From the NCBI RefSeq assembly GCF_001598235.1, contig NZ_BCYO01000006.1, positions 213,433-277,432 on the forward strand: 64,000 bases of DNA, in the 5' to 3' direction. The DNA comes from Polaromonas jejuensis NBRC 106434 (GTDB taxonomy: Bacteria; Pseudomonadota; Gammaproteobacteria; Burkholderiales; Burkholderiaceae_C). Shown in pieces: positions 45,388 to 54,320 of the stretch (position 1 is its first letter; each line of letters begins with the position of its first letter). The notes under the pieces were generated by a model. It made no database searches and had not been told where the DNA came from. It was given only the letters and a program-made list of their open reading frames with translations. A program made the translations under genes and the position numbers.

Positions 45388-46959
45388 ATGCTTGACAACA
45401 ACCTCAAAGCCCAATTGAAAGCCTATCTGGAGCGCCTGACCCGCCCGGTAGAGCTGGTGGCTTCGCTGGACGACAGCAAGGGTTCGCGCGAGCTGCAGGA
45501 ATTGCTCCAGGAAATCAAGGCCTTGAACGACAAGATCAGCGTCGTTGAACGCCGCGATGACCAGGAGCGCAAGCCCTCCTTTCTCATCACCAGCCCCGGC
45601 GTGAACACCGGCGTGCGCTTCGCCGGCGTGCCGCTGGGCCATGAATTCACGTCTTTGGTGCTGGCGCTGCTGCAAGTTGGCGGCCACCCCTCCAAGGAAG
45701 CGGCCGAACTGCTTGAGCAGGTGAAAAACCTTGACGGCGATTTCCATTTCGAGACCTTTTATTCGCTGTCCTGCCACAACTGTCCCGACGTGGTGCAGGC
45801 GCTGAACCTGATGGCGGTGCTCAACCCGCGCATCACCCATACGGCCATCGATGGCGCCTTGTTCCAGGACGAAGTGGAAAAACGCGAAATCATGGGCGTG
45901 CCCACCATCTTCCTGAATGGCGAGCGCTTCGGCCAAGGCCGCATGGAGCTGGCCGAAATCGTCAGCAAGGTCGACAGCGGAGCCGCCGTGCGCGAAGCCG
46001 CCAGGCTGAGCGCCAAGGGGGCCTTTGATGTGCTGATCGTCGGCGGCGGCCCAGCCGGCGCCGCAGCGGCGGTGTACTCGGCCCGCAAGGGCATCCGCAC
46101 CGGCGTGGCAGCCGAGCGCTTTGGCGGCCAGGTGCTGGACACCGTGGACATAGAGAACTTCATCTCGGTGCAAAAGACCGAAGGCCCGCAGTTTGCGTCG
46201 GCCCTGGAACGCCATGTGCGCGACTACGACGTGGACATCATGAATCTGCAAACGGCCAAGGCCCTGATCCCCGCCGCCACCGAAGGCGGCCTGATCGAGG
46301 TGCAGATGGAGTCGGGCGCCAGCCTGAAGGCCAGGACCGTGATCCTGTCCACCGGCGCGCGCTGGCGCAACATGAACGTGCCCGGTGAAGAGCAGTACCG
46401 TACCAAGGGCGTGACCTATTGCCCGCACTGCGATGGCCCCTTGTTCAAGGGCAAGCGCGTGGCCGTGATCGGTGGCGGCAACTCGGGCGTGGAAGCGGCC
46501 ATCGACCTGGCCGGCGTGGTGGCGCATGTGACGCTGCTGGAGTTTGCGGGCGAACTCAAGGCCGACGCCGTACTGCAGCGCAAGCTCAAAAGCCTGCCCA
46601 ACGTGAGCATCCTCCTGAACGCGCAGACCACGGAAGTGAATGGCGACGGCAAGAAGGTGACGGGCATCACCTACAAGGACCGCACCAGCGACGAGATCAA
46701 GACCGTCGACCTGGAAGGCATCTTTGTGCAGATCGGCCTGCTGCCCAATACCGGCTGGCTCAAGGGCCGGATCGAGCTGTCGCGCTTTGGCGAAATCATT
46801 GTCGATGCCAGGGGCCATACCAGTGTGCCGGGCGTGTTCGCCGCCGGTGACTGCACCACAGTGCCGTACAAGCAGATCGTCATCGCCGCCGGTGAAGGCG
46901 CCAAGGCCTCGCTGAGCGCGTTTGACCACCTGATACGCAGCACGGCACCCAGCGCCTGA
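45388..46959 (+). CDS. ahpF: Alkyl hydroperoxide reductase subunit F
   Basis: 523 residues. NADH-dependent flavoprotein that reduces AhpC. An N-terminal double thioredoxin-like domain has the CHNC pair (C129, C132). A FAD domain ([20 protein letters not shown]) and NADH domain ([17 protein letters not shown]) flank the redox-active CPHC (C345, C348), and the C-terminus has the GVFAAGDCT signature. Domain order and length are normal. ATG 45388 follows AAGGAG; the frame extends upstream into the ahpC terminator, which I reject. It may be expressed by read-through from ahpC. Confidence 0.97.
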   Translation: MLDNNLKAQLKAYLERLTRPVELVASLDDSKGSRELQELLQEIKALNDKISVVERRDDQERKPSFLITSPGVNTGVRFAGVPLGHEFTSLVLALLQVGGHPSKEAAELLEQVKNLDGDFHFETFYSLSCHNCPDVVQALNLMAVLNPRITHTAIDGALFQDEVEKREIMGVPTIFLNGERFGQGRMELAEIVSKVDSGAAVREAARLSAKGAFDVLIVGGGPAGAAAAVYSARKGIRTGVAAERFGGQVLDTVDIENFISVQKTEGPQFASALERHVRDYDVDIMNLQTAKALIPAATEGGLIEVQMESGASLKARTVILSTGARWRNMNVPGEEQYRTKGVTYCPHCDGPLFKGKRVAVIGGGNSGVEAAIDLAGVVAHVTLLEFAGELKADAVLQRKLKSLPNVSILLNAQTTEVNGDGKKVTGITYKDRTSDEIKTVDLEGIFVQIGLLPNTGWLKGRIELSRFGEIIVDARGHTSVPGVFAAGDCTTVPYKQIVIAAGEGAKASLSAFDHLIRSTAPSA

Positions 46960-47091
46960 TTGCGGTCAACTGCCTCCGGGGCCTCATGGCGCCTGGGGGC
47001 AGGCTTTGTCGTCAGGCAGCCTGCTAAAGGCCTACCCGGTATCAGGCCAAGCTGGTGAAGACGCTGTAGATCTTCACGGGCACGCCGCAAC

Positions 47092-47160
47092 TCATTCGGC
47101 CGCGCCAACGTTCAGGACGATCTCGCCAACGCCTTCGATGTGGCCGTCGATGCGGTCACC
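47092..47160 (-). pseudogene. Remnant of an FAH-family hydrolase C-terminus
   Basis: On the minus strand 22 codons plus TGA read GDRIDGHIEGVGEIVLNVGA (then AE), the standard C-terminal end of short FAH-family enzymes. Nothing of the rest of the gene is present upstream (plus-side), where a Bug fragment in the other orientation begins at once. Confidence 0.7.
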
Positions 47161-47290
47161 TGCCGATGGCTACACCCTGCTGCGCCAGAACAGCACCATG
47201 GTGACCAACCTTGCAATGATGGACAAGTTGCCTTATGACCCCGAAAAAATCTGGATCGCTTTCGCGAGCATCTTGCTGATACCGAGTTGA
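47161..47290 (+). pseudogene. Remnant of a Bug (TctC) substrate-binding protein
   Basis: About 43 codons read ADGYTLLRQNSTMVTN and KLPYDPEKIW, matching the conserved first-third of Bug proteins (PADGYTLL...LPYDP), and end in an early TGA. There is no signal peptide or remainder. It abuts the FAH remnant head to head. Confidence 0.7.
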
Positions 47291-47322
47291 TCGCGTCGGT
47301 CCCGGTACGGCGCCTGCCTGGT

Positions 47323-47350
47323 TTGCATCAAGCAGCTTAGTTAATATACA
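47323..47350 (+). promoter_or_regulatory. Putative cydA promoter
   Basis: TTGCAT (47323-47328), 16 bases, TATACA (47345-47350), about 80 bases before the cydA ATG. No clear FNR/Anr box was seen. Confidence 0.35.
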
Positions 47351-47431
47351 TTTGCAGTGTTTACGTAGCCCGAAGGGTAACGGGCAGGCGCGATGTAGTT
47401 TCTATAGCCCCTACCTCACGGACGTGACACT

Positions 47432-48859
47432 ATGTTCAGCCTCACAACGCTTGAGCTGGCGCGTATCCAGTTCGGCTTCACGATCTCTTTCCACATCATC
47501 TTCCCGGCCATCACGGTTGGCATGGCAAGTTATCTGGTGGTACTTGAGGGCTGCTGGCTGCGCACGCAGCAGACGGTGTACCGGGACCTCTACCACTTCT
47601 GGTCGAAGATCTTCGCCGTCAACTTCGGCATGGGGGTGGTCTCCGGTCTGGTCATGGCCTACCAGTTCGGCACCAACTGGAGCGCCTTCTCCCTGTTTGC
47701 CGGCGGAGTGACGGGGCCCCTGCTCACCTACGAGGTCCTGACGGCCTTCTTCCTTGAGGCCGGCTTCCTGGGTGTCATGCTCTTCGGCTGGAACCGGGTC
47801 GGCCCCGGCCTGCATTTCCTGGCCACGGCGATGGTCGCCATCGGAACACTGATCTCGACCACATGGATCCTGGCCTCAAACAGCTGGATGCAAACCCCGC
47901 AGGGCTATGAAATCCTCAATGGCCGGGTCGTGCCGGTCGACTGGCTGCAGGTCATCTTCAACCCGTCCTTTCCTTACCGACTGGTCCATATGAGCGTGGC
48001 AGCCTTCCTGGCCACCGCGCTTTTTGTGGGCGCTTCGGCGGCCTGGCACCTGCTGCGCGGACGCGACAACCCGGCCATTCGCAAGATGCTGTCGATGGCA
48101 ATGTGGTTGCTGCTGGTGGTGGCACCAATCCAGGCTGTGATCGGCGATATGCATGGCCTCAACACGCTCAAACACCAGCCGGCCAAGATCGCCGCGCTGG
48201 AAGGCCACTGGGAGAACCGTGGCAATGAAGCGCTGCCCCTGATCCTGTTCGGCTGGCCCGACATGGCGCGCGAGGAGACTCGTTTCTCGCTGGAAATCCC
48301 GCGCCTGGGTTCCTTGATCCTCACCCATACCTGGGACGGGCAGATCAAAGGCCTCAAGGAATTCGCACCAGAGGACCGCCCCAACTCGACCATCATTTTC
48401 TGGAGTTTTCGCATCATGGTCGGCTTGGGCATGCTGATGATCCTTCTCGGAGTCTGGAGCCTGCTGCTACGGCGTGGCGAAAAACTCCACCGGGGTCGCC
48501 TCTTCCTGCACGCCGTCTTGTGGATGGGCCCAGCAGGCCTGGTTGCACTGCTGGCCGGGTGGTACACCACCGAGATCGGCCGCCAGCCGTGGATCGTCTA
48601 CGGCGTGATGCGCACGGCAGATGCCGTCTCGCCCCATGGCGCACCGGAACTGGCATTGTCGCTGGCCTTGTTCGTTGTCTCGTATTTCTTCGTCTTCGGT
48701 ATCGGCATCGCGTACATCTTCAGGCTGGTGCGCAAGGGTCCGGTGATGCATGAAGGCGAACCGCAAGCTGTGGGCGGACCGGGCCACGACCGTACACCCG
48801 CGCGTCCGATGTCTGCCGTCGAAGACGACGCGGCCGCACTTGCCGATACCAGGAGCTGA
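47432..48859 (+). CDS. cydA: Cytochrome bd ubiquinol oxidase subunit I (CioA-like)
   Basis: 475 residues. Quinol-oxidising, haem-binding subunit of a bd-type terminal oxidase in the inner membrane. Haem ligands are visible as His in FTISFHIIFP and in RLVHMSVAAF. The quinol loop is short (GWPDMAREETRFSLEIPRLG), as in the cyanide-insensitive CioA type and not the long-loop E. coli CydA. The block GRQPWIVYGVMRT is conserved. It is followed 5 bases later by cydB. Confidence 0.95.
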   Translation: MFSLTTLELARIQFGFTISFHIIFPAITVGMASYLVVLEGCWLRTQQTVYRDLYHFWSKIFAVNFGMGVVSGLVMAYQFGTNWSAFSLFAGGVTGPLLTYEVLTAFFLEAGFLGVMLFGWNRVGPGLHFLATAMVAIGTLISTTWILASNSWMQTPQGYEILNGRVVPVDWLQVIFNPSFPYRLVHMSVAAFLATALFVGASAAWHLLRGRDNPAIRKMLSMAMWLLLVVAPIQAVIGDMHGLNTLKHQPAKIAALEGHWENRGNEALPLILFGWPDMAREETRFSLEIPRLGSLILTHTWDGQIKGLKEFAPEDRPNSTIIFWSFRIMVGLGMLMILLGVWSLLLRRGEKLHRGRLFLHAVLWMGPAGLVALLAGWYTTEIGRQPWIVYGVMRTADAVSPHGAPELALSLALFVVSYFFVFGIGIAYIFRLVRKGPVMHEGEPQAVGGPGHDRTPARPMSAVEDDAAALADTRS

Positions 48860-48864
48860 TCATC

Positions 48865-49872
48865 ATGGGCGTCGACCTCTCCCTGATCTGGGCCGTCATC
48901 ATCTTCTTCGGTGTGATGATGTATGTGATGATGGATGGCTTCGACCTTGGCATTGGCATGCTCTACCCTTTCGTGCCGGACCGGCATGACCGCGATGTCA
49001 TGATGAACACCGTGGCGCCGGTGTGGGACGGCAATGAGACCTGGCTGGTGCTGGGCGGCGCGGGACTGCTGGCGGCCTTCCCGCTGGCTTACGCGGTGGT
49101 GCTCAGCGCGCTCTACCTGCCCCTCATCTTCATGCTGCTTGGCCTTATCTTCCGAGGTGTGGCCTTCGAGTTCCGCTTCAAGGCCAACGACCGCGAGCGT
49201 CCGATCTGGGACAAGGCCTTTATAGGTGGCTCGCTGACCGCAGCCTTCTTTCAGGGTGTGGCGCTGGGTGCATATATCAACGGCATCAAGGTAAGCGGCA
49301 ACGCCTTCGCCGGCGGCCCGCTCGACTGGCTTCACCCCTTTGCGCTGTTCTGCGGTGTGGGTGTGGCGGTCGCCTACACCCTGCTGGGCAGCACCTGGCT
49401 GATCATGAAGACTGAGGGTGAGCTGCAGCAACGCATGATTCGCCTCACCGGCACACTGTCATGGCTTCTGCTGGCGGCGATCGTGGCGATCAGCATCTGG
49501 ACGCCGCTGTCACAGCCGCGCATTGCGCAGCGCTGGTTCAGCTTTCCCAATCTGCTGTGGTTCTCGCCGGTCCCCCTGCTGGTGGCGCTCAGCATGTTCT
49601 TGCTGCTGCGTTCGCTGCGGCGCGCGCCAAATGTCGCCCCCTTCCTCTACACCCTGGCCCTGGTGTTCCTGGGCTACACCGGCCTGGCCATCAGCGTGTG
49701 GCCCAACATCGTGCCACCAGGCATCTCGATCTGGGAAGCAGCAGCGCCCCCGCAAAGTCAGGGCTTCACGCTGGTCGGCACCCTCTTCATCATTCCCTTC
49801 ATCCTGCTCTATACCATCTGGGCCTACTACGTCTTTCGCGGCAAGGCCAAACACGGCGAGGGCTATCACTGA
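48865..49872 (+). CDS. cydB: Cytochrome bd ubiquinol oxidase subunit II
   Basis: 335 residues. Second subunit of the bd oxidase, with about eight or nine membrane helices and the signatures DGFDLGIGMLYPF, DGNETWLVLGGAGLLAAFP and GVALGAYINGI. It is coupled with cydA upstream and with the DUF2474 gene downstream, whose ATG overlaps the last base of its stop. Confidence 0.95.
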   Translation: MGVDLSLIWAVIIFFGVMMYVMMDGFDLGIGMLYPFVPDRHDRDVMMNTVAPVWDGNETWLVLGGAGLLAAFPLAYAVVLSALYLPLIFMLLGLIFRGVAFEFRFKANDRERPIWDKAFIGGSLTAAFFQGVALGAYINGIKVSGNAFAGGPLDWLHPFALFCGVGVAVAYTLLGSTWLIMKTEGELQQRMIRLTGTLSWLLLAAIVAISIWTPLSQPRIAQRWFSFPNLLWFSPVPLLVALSMFLLLRSLRRAPNVAPFLYTLALVFLGYTGLAISVWPNIVPPGISIWEAAAPPQSQGFTLVGTLFIIPFILLYTIWAYYVFRGKAKHGEGYH

Positions 49873-50015
49873 TGGAAGAAAGGCGTCCCGGCCTGAGCAC
49901 CTGGCTAAAGCGATCCGGCTGGCTGGTGCTGATCTGGGCCGCAAGCGTGGCCACGCTAGGCGTGGCCGCCTGGCTGTTGCGCCTGCTCATGCGGGCCGCT
50001 GGCTTTACCACTTAG
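49872..50015 (+). CDS. DUF2474 small membrane protein (bd-oxidase accessory)
   Basis: 47 residues. One membrane helix (SGWLVLIWAASVATLGVAAW) after a short basic N-terminus (LKRSGW). DUF2474 proteins are typically found behind cyd/cio operons and are thought to be small oxidase subunits comparable to CydX; this is inferred from position. The ATG overlaps the cydB TGA by one base, so translation is coupled. The gene is short enough to be missed easily. Confidence 0.8.
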   Translation: MEERRPGLSTWLKRSGWLVLIWAASVATLGVAAWLLRLLMRAAGFTT

Positions 50016-50100
50016 CAACAATATGAGGATGCGTTTTTCGTTTCGCGCTGGTTCAGGAAAATGGCATATGACCGGGTCGCCCGGCGAAACGTTCGGCTCA

Positions 50101-50151
50101 CAGACGCCCTGGACAGCGTTTACAGAAAGGAAACGTTGTCCAGGGCGTCTG
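50101..50151. repeat. Large inverted repeat
   Basis: CAGACGCCCTGGACA (50101-50115) and its exact complement TGTCCAGGGCGTCTG (50137-50151) extend inward by CGTTT/AAACG after one mismatch, about 21 paired bases with a ~9-base loop. One arm encodes part of the aldehyde dehydrogenase remnant, so it may be an inverted duplication. There is no T run, so it is not a typical terminator. Confidence 0.85.
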
Positions 50152-50350
50152 TGCGGGCCTGCATGCCTGCGACCGACCAGGCGGCAGAGGCACTGTGTGC
50201 ACAGCCTGCACCCCGCCCCCTCTCCTGCGCGGCGTCGCCCTGAGTGTAGTAGCCGGTCAGGTCGCCCAGGTGCGAGGGGTTGAGGTTGGACGAGCCGCTG
50301 TTGCCGGCCACTCATTGGCCGTTGACGAGGTAATTTTTTGGGTCGTGTTT
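50110..50350 (-). pseudogene. Remnant of an aldehyde dehydrogenase N-terminus
   Basis: On the minus strand the sequence reads KNYLVNGQ, a TGA in place of the expected Trp, then VAGNSGSSNLNPSHLGD and DAAQ...AAWSVAGMQARTDALD. This matches the first ~60 residues of ketoglutarate-semialdehyde-type aldehyde dehydrogenases. Both the nonsense codon and the abrupt end at the inverted repeat show it is dead. It directly follows the SDR gene in the same orientation, so it was probably the last gene of that operon. Confidence 0.72.
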
Positions 50351-50362
50351 CGTCAGACAGTT

Positions 50363-51121
50363 TTAGCCGCGGCCGATAAAGGGCATGGTGGTTGCCATCA
50401 CCGTCAGGAAGGGCACATTGGCATCGAGCGGCAAGCTGGCCATGTAGGCGACGGCGCTGCCGACATGCCGGGCGTCCATGGTCGGCTCCACGGCCAGCGT
50501 TCCGTCGGCCTGCAATACGCCGGTATTCATGCGTTCCGTCCTGTCGGTGGCCGCGTTGCCCACGTCAATCTGGCCGCAGGCGATGTTGAAGCGGCGACCT
50601 TCGAGCGAGGCGGCCTTGGTCAGCCCGGTGACCGCGTGTTTGGCGGCAGCATAGGCGGCGGCATGTGGGCGCGGGCTGGTCGCGGCGATCGAGCCATTGT
50701 TGATGATGCGGCCGCCACCGGGGGTCTGCGCCTTCATGATGCGGAAGGCTTCCTGCGTGCAGAGAAACACGCCGCTCAGGTTGATGGCTATGGCCTTGTT
50801 CCAGTCCTCGTAGCTCAGTTCTTCGAGCGGCACCGCCGGCGACGAAACGCCCGCGTTGTTGACCAGTAGGTCCACCCGGCCAAAGGCCTCGAGCGCCCTG
50901 GCAAACAGCGCCTTGACCGAGACCGGATCGCTGACGTCGGCCGTCACCACCAGCGAGCGGACGCCCGTGGCGGCGCCTTCACGTGCCGTGGCCTCCAGCG
51001 GCTCCCGGCGGCGCCCGGCCAGCACCACCGAAAAGCCGCCCTGCATGAGTGCCAGGGCCACCTGCTTGCCGATGCCGGTGCCGGCGCCCGTGACCAGGGC
51101 AATTTTTTCAGGCGAGGGCAT
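50363..51121 (-). CDS. Short-chain dehydrogenase/reductase
   Basis: 252 residues. NAD(P)-binding TGAGTGIG near residue 11, NNAGVSS, the catalytic Tyr-Lys in [13 protein letters not shown] and Ser in NNGSIAATS. By position it may oxidise a hydroxyl of a sugar acid (for example a 2-keto-3-deoxy acid) but the substrate is not determined. ATG 51121 (MPSPEK) follows a strong AGGAGG; the upstream start at 51139 lies inside the neighbouring gene. It overlaps the PdxA-like gene by 14 bases. Confidence 0.88.
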   Translation of the reverse strand: MPSPEKIALVTGAGTGIGKQVALALMQGGFSVVLAGRRREPLEATAREGAATGVRSLVVTADVSDPVSVKALFARALEAFGRVDLLVNNAGVSSPAVPLEELSYEDWNKAIAINLSGVFLCTQEAFRIMKAQTPGGGRIINNGSIAATSPRPHAAAYAAAKHAVTGLTKAASLEGRRFNIACGQIDVGNAATDRTERMNTGVLQADGTLAVEPTMDARHVGSAVAYMASLPLDANVPFLTVMATTMPFIGRG

Positions 51122-52145
51122 GGCGCACCTCCTGATCACGACGTGCGAGCGCCATGCGGCAGGTCAACTGAAAAGCCTGCAGCATCGCGCCCGGATTGGC
51201 GACACCCTGGCCCGCAATGTCAAACGCCGTGCCGTGCGCCGGCGTGAGAATGGGAAACGGCAGGCCTCCCTGCACCGTGATGCCGCGCCAAAAGCCCATG
51301 AGCTTCATCGCGATCTGGCCCTGGTCGTGGTACATGGTGACCACGGCGTCGTACTGGCGCTGCTCCCCCTGCACCTTCAGGAAAATCGTGTCGGCGGCAA
51401 AGGGTCCCTCGGCTGGGAGGCCGAGCGAGCGCGCCGCTTCCACGGCAGGGCCGATGATGTCGAGCTCCTCCTGGCCGAAGGAGCCGTTATCGCCGTTGTG
51501 CGGGTTCAGGCCGCAGACCGCGATGCGCGGATGGGCGACACCGCTGCGCAGCAGTTCGTGGTGGATCAGTTCGATGCCCTGCGTCACGCCTTCGTGCGTG
51601 ATCTGGTCCGCCACCTCGCGGTGCGCGATATGGGAGGTCACGCGCGAAGTCCACAGGCCGTCGAGGACATTGAACTCGCAGACCGGCCCGTCGAAACCGA
51701 GCTGCTCGACAAACCAGTGCAGCTCGTCGCTGGTGTGCATGCCGGCCTGGTGCAGCGAGTGTTTGTTCAGTGGCGCGAACAGGATGGCGTCGGTCAGGCC
51801 ATGCCTGGTCGCCTCCAGCGCCATTGACAGCGTGTCCAGGCAATAGCGACCGCCCTTGACGCTGGCGACAGCCCGCTCGAAGGGCCCCCCGGTATCGCCA
51901 CGATAGTCCACCAGCACCGGCAAGCCCTCGGAAAAGTCAGCCTCCTTGACTGACTTCGCCAGCACATAGGGCGTGCGGCAACCGGCCACCGCCATGCCGT
52001 GGTCCAGTTCGGCCCGGTCGGCGATCAGCAGCAGCTCGGCCGACTGCGCGGCGGCAGGGTCGGCCAAAAGCCGGGCAACCAGCTCGGGACCTATGCCGGC
52101 CGGGTCGCCCAGCACCAGGGCAATACGAGGTTTGCGTGATTTCAT
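51108..52145 (-). CDS. PdxA-family dehydrogenase (PdxA2-like)
   Basis: 345 residues. Belongs to the 4-hydroxythreonine-4-phosphate dehydrogenase family: start block [18 protein letters not shown], metal-binding His in THEGVTQGI...HHELL region and [33 protein letters not shown]. In a sugar-acid operon the likely role is that of PdxA2 paralogues, which oxidise a four-carbon acid phosphate or similar hydroxyacid, not vitamin B6 synthesis. However, no DUF1537-type kinase is present here. AAAGGAA precedes the start. Confidence 0.85.
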   Translation of the reverse strand: MKSRKPRIALVLGDPAGIGPELVARLLADPAAAQSAELLLIADRAELDHGMAVAGCRTPYVLAKSVKEADFSEGLPVLVDYRGDTGGPFERAVASVKGGRYCLDTLSMALEATRHGLTDAILFAPLNKHSLHQAGMHTSDELHWFVEQLGFDGPVCEFNVLDGLWTSRVTSHIAHREVADQITHEGVTQGIELIHHELLRSGVAHPRIAVCGLNPHNGDNGSFGQEELDIIGPAVEAARSLGLPAEGPFAADTIFLKVQGEQRQYDAVVTMYHDQGQIAMKLMGFWRGITVQGGLPFPILTPAHGTAFDIAGQGVANPGAMLQAFQLTCRMALARRDQEVRHALA

Positions 52146-52157
52146 GAATTCCTTTGC

Positions 52158-53336
52158 TCAGCGGCCGGACAGCAGGCCGCGCGCCATCAGATTGGTGAAA
52201 AAGGCCTGCAACCCAAAGGTCCAGGGCGCGATGCGGTCGCACAGGTTCACCGTGTTGACCAGGCGGCCGAGCTTGGGGCTGGAAATGGTCACCACATCGC
52301 CCACCTGGTGGGTGAAACCACTGCCCGCCGCGCCGCGGTCCTGCGTGGGCGCGAACATGGTGCCCAGGAACAGCATGAAACCGTCGGGGTACTGGTGGTG
52401 AGCGCCCAGGGTCTGGCGCACCAGGTCCAGAGGGTCGCGGCTGATCTGCGACATCGAGCTTTCGCCGCGCATCACAAAGCCGTCCGGGCCCTGCACTTCG
52501 AGGCTCACGGTACAGCGCCGCACGTCGTCGAGCGAAAAGCTGGCGTCGAACAGGCGAATGAACGGGCCGATGGCGCAGGAGGCATTGTTGTCCTTGGCCT
52601 TGCCCAGCAGCAGGGCGCTGCGCCCCTCGAAGTCGCGCAGGTTGACGTCGTTGCCCAGCGCCGCGCCCTTGACCTCGCCGCGGCTGTTGACGGCCAGCAC
52701 CACTTCCGGCTCGGGATTGTTCCAGGCCGAGCCGGGATGGATGCCGATCTCGGCCCCGGTGCCCACCGCGGACAGCACCGGCCCCTTGGTAAACACTTCG
52801 GCGTCGGGGCCTATGCCGACCTCGAGGTATTGCGACCACAGTCCCTGCCGCACCAGCAGTTCCTTGAGCTGCTGCGCCTTGGCCGAGCCGGGCTTGATGC
52901 TGGCCAGCGAGCCGCCCAGCAGTTCCAGCACCCGGCCGCGTATCGCCTCGGCCTGGCGGGCATCGCCCTTGGCCTGCTCTTCGATCACGCGTTCCACCAG
53001 GCTGGCGGCAAAGGTGACCCCGGCCGCCTTGATGACCTGCAGGTCGCAGGGCGCCAGGAAGCGCGGGCCGTCCGCGTTGCCGTTTGGCTGCCGGCTGTTC
53101 TGGAACAGGCTGTCGGCGCTGCCGATGTAGCGGCCCGGCGTGGCCCGCACCAGCGCGGCCGGGTCGGCCGATTCAAGCAGACCGCTCATGGTGGGCACGG
53201 CCTGCGACAGGTCAAAGACGCCGCCCTCGCGCAGGGCCACGACGCTAGGCCCGGCGGGCTGGCCCTCGCCCTCGCCAGCAATCCAGGCGCGGCCTACCAG
53301 CGTTCCGGTCATGTTGTCTTCAGGCAGCCAGTCCAT
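52158..53336 (-). CDS. Fumarylacetoacetate hydrolase-family enzyme, second copy
   Basis: 392 residues. Same long FAH branch as the enzyme at 43114-44292, with identical blocks such as GNDVNLRDFEGRSALLLGK and QYPDGFMLFLGTMFAPTQD. Metal ligands lie around NNPEPEVVLAVN. In this operon it could cleave or hydrate a 2-keto-3-deoxy or 2,4-diketo sugar acid. Start ATG 53336 has GGAGG 6 bases upstream. It overlaps the hydroxyacid dehydrogenase gene by 17 bases. Confidence 0.87.
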   Translation of the reverse strand: MDWLPEDNMTGTLVGRAWIAGEGEGQPAGPSVVALREGGVFDLSQAVPTMSGLLESADPAALVRATPGRYIGSADSLFQNSRQPNGNADGPRFLAPCDLQVIKAAGVTFAASLVERVIEEQAKGDARQAEAIRGRVLELLGGSLASIKPGSAKAQQLKELLVRQGLWSQYLEVGIGPDAEVFTKGPVLSAVGTGAEIGIHPGSAWNNPEPEVVLAVNSRGEVKGAALGNDVNLRDFEGRSALLLGKAKDNNASCAIGPFIRLFDASFSLDDVRRCTVSLEVQGPDGFVMRGESSMSQISRDPLDLVRQTLGAHHQYPDGFMLFLGTMFAPTQDRGAAGSGFTHQVGDVVTISSPKLGRLVNTVNLCDRIAPWTFGLQAFFTNLMARGLLSGR

Positions 53337-54312
53337 TGAGTACCTCCGGATTCACAGGGTTTGTCGGTCCATCGCCGCAGAAAAAATTGATCAGGTTGTC
53401 CGCCGCCAGATTCGCCATGGCAAGGCGCGTCGGTCCGGTCGCGCTGCCGATGTGCGGCGTCAGCACGACCCTAGGCGCCTCGAGCAGGCCAGGATGGACC
53501 GAGGGCTCGCCCTCGTACACGTCCAGGCCTGCCGCGGCGATGCGCCTGTCGCGCAGCGCCTGGGCCAGTGCTGCGTCATCGACAATGCCGCCGCGTGCGA
53601 TATTGACCAACGTCGCGGTTGGTTTCATCAGCGCCAGCTCGGCCGCGCCGATGGCATGGAGCGAGGCCTTGGAATACGGCAGCACCAGCACCAGGTGGTC
53701 GGCGCTGCGCAGCAACTCTTGCTTGCTGACATAGCGGGCGCCGGTCTCGCGCTCGACGCTGTCCTCAAGCCGCGAACGGTTGTGGTAAATCACCTTCATC
53801 CCGAAGCCGAAGTAGCCGCGGCGGGCCAGGGCCTGGCCGATGCGGCCCATGCCCAGGATGCCCAGGGTCGAGCCGTGAACATCGGAGCCGACCAGTGTGT
53901 CGTATTGCCAGCGCTTCCACCGCCCGGCGCGCAGGTAGCGCTCGCCTTCCGACACCCGCCGCGCAGCGGCCAACAGCAGGGCGAAGCCGAAATCGGCCGT
54001 GGTTTCAGTCAACACACCCGGTGCGTTGGTGCCGACCACGCCGTGCGCGGTCATGGCCTCCACATCGAAGTTGTTGAAGCCGACCGACATGTTGGCGCAG
54101 ATCCGCAGATCCGGGCAGGCCTGCAGCAGCGTGCTGTCAATGCGCTCGCTGCCGGTGGCGAAAAGCGCCTGCCGGCCTTGCAGCGCTTCAATCAGCTGCG
54201 CGGGGGACCAGGGCTCATCCGCCTGGTTGGCCCGCACCTCGAAGTGCTGTTCAAGCCGGGCGATCACCTCGGGCGCGATCGCCCGGCAGACAAGAAGGGA
54301 TGGCTTGTTCAT
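53320..54312 (-). CDS. D-isomer-specific 2-hydroxyacid dehydrogenase
   Basis: 330 residues. NAD(P)-dependent dehydrogenase of the glyoxylate/hydroxypyruvate reductase type. Cofactor-binding GILGMGRIGQALARRG, catalytic Arg in VNIARGGIVDD, Glu in LDVYEGEP and His in LTPHIGSAT. It may reduce a short 2-oxoacid released by the pathway. ATG 54312 (MNKPS) is preferred; two codons upstream is another ATG. It lies 8 bases after the Bug gene. Confidence 0.9.
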   Translation of the reverse strand: MNKPSLLVCRAIAPEVIARLEQHFEVRANQADEPWSPAQLIEALQGRQALFATGSERIDSTLLQACPDLRICANMSVGFNNFDVEAMTAHGVVGTNAPGVLTETTADFGFALLLAAARRVSEGERYLRAGRWKRWQYDTLVGSDVHGSTLGILGMGRIGQALARRGYFGFGMKVIYHNRSRLEDSVERETGARYVSKQELLRSADHLVLVLPYSKASLHAIGAAELALMKPTATLVNIARGGIVDDAALAQALRDRRIAAAGLDVYEGEPSVHPGLLEAPRVVLTPHIGSATGPTRLAMANLAADNLINFFCGDGPTNPVNPEVLNGLAA

Positions 54313-54320
54313 GCGCACGC

